Source of the DNA: Macrostomum hystrix
Lineage: Eukaryota > Platyhelminthes > Macrostomidae
NCBI GenBank assembly: GCA_950097015.1
Contig: CATNEN010000002.1
Span: 7,209,501 to 7,273,500, forward strand
Length of the DNA: 64,000 nt
Direction: 5' to 3'
Notes under the pieces: generated by a model
Told to the model about the DNA's origin: nothing
What the model saw: the letters and a program-made list of their open reading frames with translations, nothing else
The model's database searches: none
Translations under genes and position numbers: made by a program
In this document: one piece after another, positions 58,565 to 64,000 of the stretch
Layout of the letters: every line of letters begins with the position of its first letter
Position numbering within the stretch: the first letter of the stretch is position 1

Positions 58565-59370
58565 ATGGCCCAGTCACCAGCTAAAGTCAGGCTTTCGAAT
58601 TTGAGAAAATTTCCAAACGAGATGATATCCGCATTGTCTACCGAGGAGATTGACCCCATTCTTGATGAGCCTGATGATCTACCGAAGTCGGCGATTGATC
58701 GAGAAGACGAAGATCTACTAGAGTCTCTTTTCCAGAAGACACCCGACGAAGAGGCTGAGCTCGTATTTGCACTGGAACAACTCGTTTCTGAAATTGAAGA
58801 GACCGCTGCTAGCGAAAGTGTGACAAAGGCTACTGAATATTACGTCTGCAAGTTGCCAAGCTTCATGGAAAACCATCCGTCAGTTCAGTGGGATTTGTAG
58901 ACTGCGACACCGCGAGAGATTGACTGTCTTTTGAGTCACTTCTACGGTCCACTTCGCAAGAAGGATGGCGAACACTTTGCTCCAGCCACGTTGATTTGCA
59001 TCCGAGCGGCCCTCTTCCGGCATTTTATGTCGACAGGGCCAATCAATATTCTGACCGACAGTGCATTCTACGCATTCAACAAGACGCTGAAGTCAATGGG
59101 TAGAGTGGGCAAAGAAGTATCCAGGGATTCATGTGACGATATCAAGGAAGCTGTTTTGAGTGCGTTGCCAGACAAAAGCCGCTACCCCGTGGCAGCTATA
59201 TGAAGCTCTATTTAGCTAAGCGTCAGCAATCCATCCCATCAAGCAGTGCTGATACGGTGAAAAGACATTTCTTCCTGCAGCCGAAGAAAACTGGCTGGCC
59301 GAATGGAGCATGGTACTGCCTGCACAAGCCATTGGTGTTAATCCGTTGGGTCAGCTGATGAGTACTTAGT
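58565..59370 (+). pseudogene. Crypton-like tyrosine recombinase pseudogene, copy B
   Basis: ATG at 58,565. The first 112 codons are acidic (EEIDPILDEPDD, TPDEEAELVFALEQL) and end in TAG at 58,898-58,900. In the same frame the next piece reads REIDCLLSHFYGPLRKKDGE, FAPATLICIRAALFRH and FYAFNKTLKSMGRVGKE. This is the SAM-like core-binding region of DUF3504 proteins (ZMYM2/QRICH1/KCTD1 relatives), which descend from Crypton tyrosine recombinases. After a deletion junction at about 59,200 another frame gives MKLYLAKRQ, FFLQPKKTGWPNGAWYC and, after a -1 shift, AQAIGVNPLGQLMST, the beginning of the C-terminal catalytic part. The 22-bp array then truncates it. The catalytic tyrosine is not present. 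Not functional as it stands. Confidence 0.7.
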
Positions 59371-59755
59371 ATTCAGTTAGTCTAGGTAGCGTATCTAGTT
59401 ATTCTGGGTAGCGTATCTAGTTATTCTGGGTAGCGTATCTAGTTATTCTGGGTAGCGTATCTAGTTAGTCTAGGTAGCGTATTTAGTTAGTGTAGGTAGC
59501 GTATTCAGTTAGTGTAGGTAGCGTATTCAATTAGTCTAGGTAGCGTATTCAGTTAGTCTAGGTAGCGTATCTAGTTATTCTGGGTAGCGTATCTAGTTAT
59601 TCTACTAGGTAGCGTATTCAGTTAGTCTGGGTAGCGTATTCAGTTAGTCTAGGTAGCGTATTCAGTTGGTCTAGGTAGCGTATTCAGTTTGTCTAGGTAG
59701 CGTATTCAGTTAGTCTAGGTAGCGTATTCAGTTAGTCTAGGTAGCGTATTCAGTT
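59370..59755. repeat. 22-bp minisatellite, unit B
   Basis: About 17 copies, mixing GGTAGCGTATCTAGTTATTC and GGTAGCGTATTCAGTTAGTC types. The array abuts the recombinase fragment in both units. Confidence 0.93.
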
Positions 59756-60880
59756 ACCACAGTACACCATCGCCTAGTCTGTCAACCAATGAGTCACCGC
59801 CCGAAATCTGTCAACTAATTCAAGCGCTGCCAAAAAAATTTCAGCGCCCCCTTGGTGATCGGGTGGCAAAATGGCTTTGGTAGTCCTACTGTTAATGTCT
59901 TAAGTCCTCTCCTCTCTACTCTCAGTAGTGCGAAACAATTTAAAATGTTGTAGAAATACGAGTAAGACCTCTAGATTTAGTTTCTCAGTCCTTAGTAGCG
60001 CATTGTGAAGGGACATAGATTTTTATCTTGGCTTTTGATTGCTTTGAAAGCGGCTTCGCTTAAGACATCACCGTGAAGACACTGAGGTCCACCTGATGTC
60101 TGGAGATCAAAAGCAGAATTGTTCGGGCATGCGTTTCCTTTAACTTGGAATAAGAGACAGAGAGATCAGCTTTCTTTACACTGCCTTGAATTAGGGAATG
60201 CACGGAAGGGCTTGAGTACTTCAGTTCAGAAAATCTTTGAATTTTTTTTAAACACTCAATCCCTCTTTGAGCAGAAAGCAAAGCTGGTTCACTTGAGTAA
60301 GTTCGGCAGTTGCCATAGCAACTATCTCTTAATTTTCGGCTGTTTCGGTTGAATCTGCAGCCCCTACAGGTATCTATATACAGATACAGAATTGTATCTG
60401 CTCTGCCACTACACCTTGGCCTCCGCTACACCTCAGATCCACATCAGCCGGGCAAAAAAATAAAATGCAAAATTCCCAAAGAAGGAAGGGGAGAAAGCAA
60501 GGCGATATGAAGCCCGAGGGAGGTCCGGAGATAAGAGAAGATTAATTCTTGTCTCCTCCATCATTTTCTTCCGTTGCTACCTGTGGCGAGTAGCTGGGGG
60601 ATGGCAGGAGACTCGGAGGAGTTGAAAATCCTGCCGAGGGAGCGGACTGCACATCGGGGCGAAGTCCTTTTGCTTCATTCTTACCCGAATCTTTGGGGTG
60701 GCGGCAATGGCGTGTCGGCGGGGCGAGAGCGACAGTCAGCTGACTGATTGACTGCCTGGCTGACGGTTGGTGTCAGCTCAGTTTTGCAATTTTGCTCAAT
60801 TTAACAATTTCCATCTAGGTTTGCGCAGTTTTCACTGTCTAAGAGTGTACGGATAAAAGTGCAGGACTCGGAGCTATTGA
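59756..60880. other. Non-coding part of unit B
   Basis: Matches 53,135-54,320 of unit A at about 97% with small indels. No gene recognised. Confidence 0.6.
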
Positions 60881-60884
60881 AAGA

Positions 60885-61390
60885 CTCCTGCTTCGATTCT
60901 TGTTGTCTCTCCTGCTTCGATACTTAGCGTGTCTCTCCTGCTTCGATACTTAGCGTGTCTCTCCTGTTTCGATACTTAGCGTATCTCTCCTGCTACAATA
61001 CTTAGTGTGTCTCTCCTGCTTCGATTCTTGTTGTCTCTCCTGCTTCGATTCTTGTTGTCTCTCCTGCTTCGATACTTGGTGTGTCTCTCCTGCTTCGATT
61101 CTTGGTGTCTCTCCTGCTTCGATACTTGGTGTCTCTCCTGCTTCGATACTTAGCGTGTCTCTCCTGCTTCGATACTTACTGTGTCTCTGTTGCTTTGATA
61201 CTTAGTATGTCTCTCCTGCTTCGATTCTTGGTGTCTCTCCTGATTCGATTCTTGGTGTCTCTTCTGCTTCGATTCTTGGTGTCTCTCCTGCTTCGATTCT
61301 TGTTGTCTCTCCTGCTTCGATACTTAGCGTGTCTCTCCTGCTTCGATTCTTGGTGTCTCTTCTGCTTCGATACTTGGTGTGTCTTCTCAG
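60885..61390. repeat. 24/26-bp mixed minisatellite, unit B
   Basis: About 20 copies of the two monomer types seen at 54,325, with a different order and several unique variants (CTGCTACAATACT, CTGTTGCTTTGAT). Confidence 0.93.
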
Positions 61391-61549
61391 CGTTAAAAAA
61401 TTAATGTGACCTTTTTCGCATCGACCCAGCTTTGATCTGAGTGACTTACAGCTGTCAACAGGTATTTATGATAGTTTTTATTATACAGATGGTGTAGCTT
61501 AAAACTTTTCGTTTGTTCCGTTTTTTAAGCAAATGACACATTCATGGCA

Positions 61550-61840
61550 GGGGGTGAGTACTGCAGCGAAACGCGTCTGCCTCCCGCGCCAAGGTCCCTG
61601 AGCTCGATTCCGCAAAGCGACTTTCATTTGGGTCCCATCCGCGGAGAGAAGGCTTGGGGTTTGTTGTGCAATTTTAGCCCTCAAGGGCGACCACCCAATG
61701 CTCAGTAAGAGGGTACACTGCCTGACGATAAGAAAGTCATGTCAGATTTAAACACCTGTGTGAGCGTTTGCCTGAGTAAAGCTTCTGTGTGCGAGTGTGC
61801 TCAGGAGTCAGCGAAACAGGCAAAATTGCCCCCTCGCTGG
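61550..61840 (+). repeat. SINE-like element, copy 2
   Basis: Duplicate of 54,797-55,090 carried in unit B; a few bases are deleted after the B box (GATTCCGCAAAGCG). Confidence 0.55.
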
Positions 61841-62191
61841 CTGCGGGTCTAGTGAGTCACCAAATGATGCGCCATTGCCCACAGCCCTCCTGCAAGTAAA
61901 ATTAATTCCTACTTCACTACGGTACTATCCATTCAATGCAGCGCCAAGTGGGTGAGGAATCTGTATTACGAGCCGTTGTTTTATTCTAAATGCTTTGACA
62001 TTGCAGTGAAAACATTTACGGGGGGAATGTTGACATTAGGGCTGCGATATTCTGATGTCATGTACAAGTGCTCACGAAAGCAGAACTACCAGAAACTCGA
62101 TGGCTGAAGGCATGAAGACATTGTGAGTGACGATATCCGGGGCGGGGGGTATTGGCAGTTAAAAGTGCATCGAATTGGTGCGGAACGCGGC

Positions 62192-62737
62192 CTATGCCAA
62201 GCTGCCGTCCTGGCTCTGGTGAAAGTGCACCTTCACCACCGACGCGCTCTCCGACGCCACCCGAAGCCGCCTGGGCTGCTCCGGTTTCAACGGTAGTTTT
62301 GCCTCGTTCTGGCATTCAACCAAAGTCCTGCAGGTCGCCGCATTGACAGCCGGAGCTTCTTCCGCCTCCGCGAGGTCGTCCGCGGCCATCGCCGCAGCCG
62401 CCTCCGCCTCCGCCATCGCCGTCTGTCTGGAAAGTCTTCGTCTGCGCGATCTGTCGCGATAGTGGCACGCCACCATGCAGGCAGCAATGAGCAGCATGAG
62501 GCAGGTGAGCACCAGGGCGATCTTGACGCCGTCCCAGGGATCGTAGTACAGGCTCATGATGCGGGACTTCACGCCGTCGTAGCGGTAGTATTTGTACAGC
62601 TCGTCGAAGGAGATCAGACGGCGGCCAGCGAATGCTAGCCGGAATTTCTCCGGATCCCAGGTGCGCAGCGGCTGAGTGGCTGCCCAGGTGGTCGAGCTGG
62701 GATCGTCAGCTGCGGGCTCAACTGTACTATTAGCCAT
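62192..62737 (-). CDS. Single-pass membrane protein, unknown function
   Basis: Intact 181-codon frame, ATG at 62,737, TAG at 62,192. Residues 1-72 are hydrophilic with SFDELYKYYRYDGVKS and YYDPWDG. One strong membrane span follows (about 73-95, IALVLTCLMLLIAACMVACH), then a very basic stop-transfer stretch (RDRSRRRRLSR), an alanine/glutamate-rich segment likely to be helical (AEAEAAAAMAADDLAEAEE) and a tail with KPEQPRRLRV. There is no signal peptide, so N-out/C-in by the positive-inside rule (type III). The GC-rich coding style differs from the AT-rich surroundings, as expected of a real host exon. I do not recognise the family. The boundary of the segmental duplication lies only about 27 bp beyond the stop. 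Confidence 0.65.
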   Translation of the reverse strand: MANSTVEPAADDPSSTTWAATQPLRTWDPEKFRLAFAGRRLISFDELYKYYRYDGVKSRIMSLYYDPWDGVKIALVLTCLMLLIAACMVACHYRDRSRRRRLSRQTAMAEAEAAAAMAADDLAEAEEAPAVNAATCRTLVECQNEAKLPLKPEQPRRLRVASESASVVKVHFHQSQDGSLA

Positions 62738-62795
62738 CCTGAGCGCTCGAGTTCTGTCGTCCGATCCACTGCCAGGTTTGTCGAGAAATTTCTTC

Positions 62796-62870
62796 TCTTA
62801 TAAGCCGATCAAACGAATGCCCAAGCGGCTGCCACTCCGCCTTCATCGTTACCGCTCCTAGCCAATCAGC
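62796..62870 (-). promoter_or_regulatory. TATA and CCAAT boxes of the single-pass membrane gene
   Basis: On the minus strand TTATAAGAG (plus about 62,796-62,804) lies about 60 bp before the ATG, and GATTGGCTAGG (CCAAT box, plus 62,856-62,866) about 60 bp further upstream. The spacing fits a core promoter with a short 5' UTR. Confidence 0.5.
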
Positions 62871-63027
62871 GGTGAGTTTGAAGGGGCTGCCTGGCTTTCT
62901 AGTGCAGTCCACGTAAAAATATTTGACGCCAAGAATTTGCGAAGGAGTACAATGTTAGATTTAGTTACTAAGCGTAACTGGGAGCTAACCAAAGTTTGTC
63001 AGCTGATTCCTCAGTTGAGCCACATTA

Positions 63028-63280
63028 ATTTGGGGTCCAGCAGCGGAGACAGAAGTTTAGGGGGCTCGTTGTGCAATTTCCGAAACTCAGGGTCAATCTC
63101 CGAGGCACAGTGAAATTATGCACTGCCTGACGATGAGAAAGTCCATGCCTGTGTATGGTACCTACGTACAGGATCCGTTTAATATCCGTGAGTGCACAAT
63201 GATTTGGAGTCCTCTCTCCCGAGCGGGTGGTTGAGACCGATTATTATTACTATTATTATTACACCCGGACTTGCAAATGC
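63028..63280 (+). repeat. SINE-like element, copy 3 (diverged)
   Basis: Shares GGGTCCAGCAGCGGAGA, TCGTTGTGCAATTT and CACTGCCTGACGATGAGAAA with copies 1 and 2 but has a different head and ends in an (ATT)n tail (63,240-63,262), as SINEs often do. Confidence 0.55.
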
Positions 63281-63289
63281 CATTTTAAT

Positions 63290-64000
63290 AAAGGAAGCAA
63301 GAGTTTCAGTTAATGGCCGAAGAGCTAATCACAGAAGTTTCCGATTAAAAAGACTGTACAAAAATGTAGCTTGAAACAGTAGACCACGAGGGGCATTTTA
63401 AATACCCGTGTTTTTGTATCTCCAAAAATATTGAACAAATCGCTCTAAAAATCCGAAACACGGGCTTAAATTTAGCACGGAAATAATCCCAGAGCATCGT
63501 CATCGTCAATATCGTCGACTCAACGACTCTCGTCGGGGTGTTCTGCATGGTGGTAAAAACGACTAATATAAGTGCATTTTTTCTGCTCACAAAATTTCGT
63601 CATGAAACCGTATCAGCTATTATTGTTTGTTGTTTATATTGTTATTTTTTAATCTCTGAACATCTCAACTATGCTGACGTCGGACTGTTTTTAAAGCTAG
63701 TTCATCGCAAAGGCGGGAAATTTTGATACATGTCGTGGACTTGGACGCAAATGGGTAATTTGGTTTGGTGAACATGGCTTCAAGAATGGTCAGTTTGTAA
63801 TCTTGCCTACACGTGTCAACAACTTTGAATAGTTCAAGTGGCTCCTTATTACGAGTACAACAACTATCGCAACCTAGTTTACATTCAAGCGTTTTTTTCT
63901 GAGCGATAAATAAAAGTACATGTTAGGTTCTAAGAAAGACGCCATCTTAAGCAATTTAGAAGTCGCCAAAGTGCAAGAAAAAATATTTTATCATTATCAA
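63290..64000. other. No recognisable gene
   Basis: AT-rich unassigned sequence to the window edge. No conserved motif in the short open frames. Confidence 0.4.

Noticed and set aside
54320-61405. Leucine-rich hydrophobic frames (SLLLRFLV repeats)
   Set aside because: Translation of the 24/26-bp minisatellite; the mixed periods break the frame and the reverse strand is equally open.
1-64000. Ribosomal RNA, bacterial operons, integrative elements
   Set aside because: No rRNA-like conserved stretch, Shine-Dalgarno-led gene clusters or integrase/att structures were seen.

Overview
This is eukaryotic, almost certainly invertebrate animal, DNA. The evidence is short spliceosomal introns (GT..AG, about 89 nt and 600 nt), TATA/CCAAT promoters, tRNA-derived SINE-like sequences, and remnants of P-element, Crypton-like, Ty3/gypsy, RTE and I/R1-group non-LTR elements. 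I cannot name the species; an alanine-rich protein near the right end and the mix of elements would fit a flatworm, but that is a guess. The window is dominated by mobile and tandem repeats, and host genes are few.

1-28,660: a head-to-tail train of about twenty non-autonomous Helitron-like elements, all read on the minus strand (5' TCTAATATAC..., 3' hairpin then CTAG). Seventeen are compact (usually 327-390 bp; one is a 147-bp deletion derivative). Three are giants swollen by minisatellites: a partial one at 1-5,804 and one at 18,581-24,836 (18-bp and 23-bp arrays), and one at 5,805-16,663 (a different 23-bp array of about 10 kb). The arrays carry higher-order repeats of 2,424, 1,451 and 1,035 bp.

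28,661-43,700: decayed mobile DNA. A P-element-type transposase pseudogene lies on the minus strand, followed by a degenerate THAP fragment and a PLA2-like fragment on the plus strand. A 28-bp minisatellite grows directly out of the end of the PLA2-like reading frame. Next come a gypsy-like gag remnant with one end duplicated as an inverted repeat, and a nearly complete I/R1-group retrotransposon on the minus strand, broken by a stop codon and by a 2-kb insertion in its endonuclease domain.

43,780-62,166: a tandem segmental duplication (unit A 43,780-55,426; unit B about 55,442-62,166). Each unit holds, in order, a 17-bp array, a three-exon gene for a 132-residue four-TM protein, a Crypton-like tyrosine-recombinase pseudogene with its own TATA box, a 22-bp array, a 24/26-bp array and a SINE-like sequence. 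Unit A was later hit by a gypsy fragment, an RTE fragment (10-bp target duplication) and a 2.3-kb repeat; unit B expanded an 11-bp array. The two four-TM genes have intact frames, yet their exons differ mostly by amino-acid replacements (30 replacement codons, 3 silent) while the neighbouring introns are 95-98% identical. This is the most interesting host-gene signal here.

62,192-62,737 (minus) is an intact single-exon ORF for a one-TM protein with TATA and CCAAT boxes upstream. The last 1 kb holds a SINE-like copy and unassigned AT-rich sequence.
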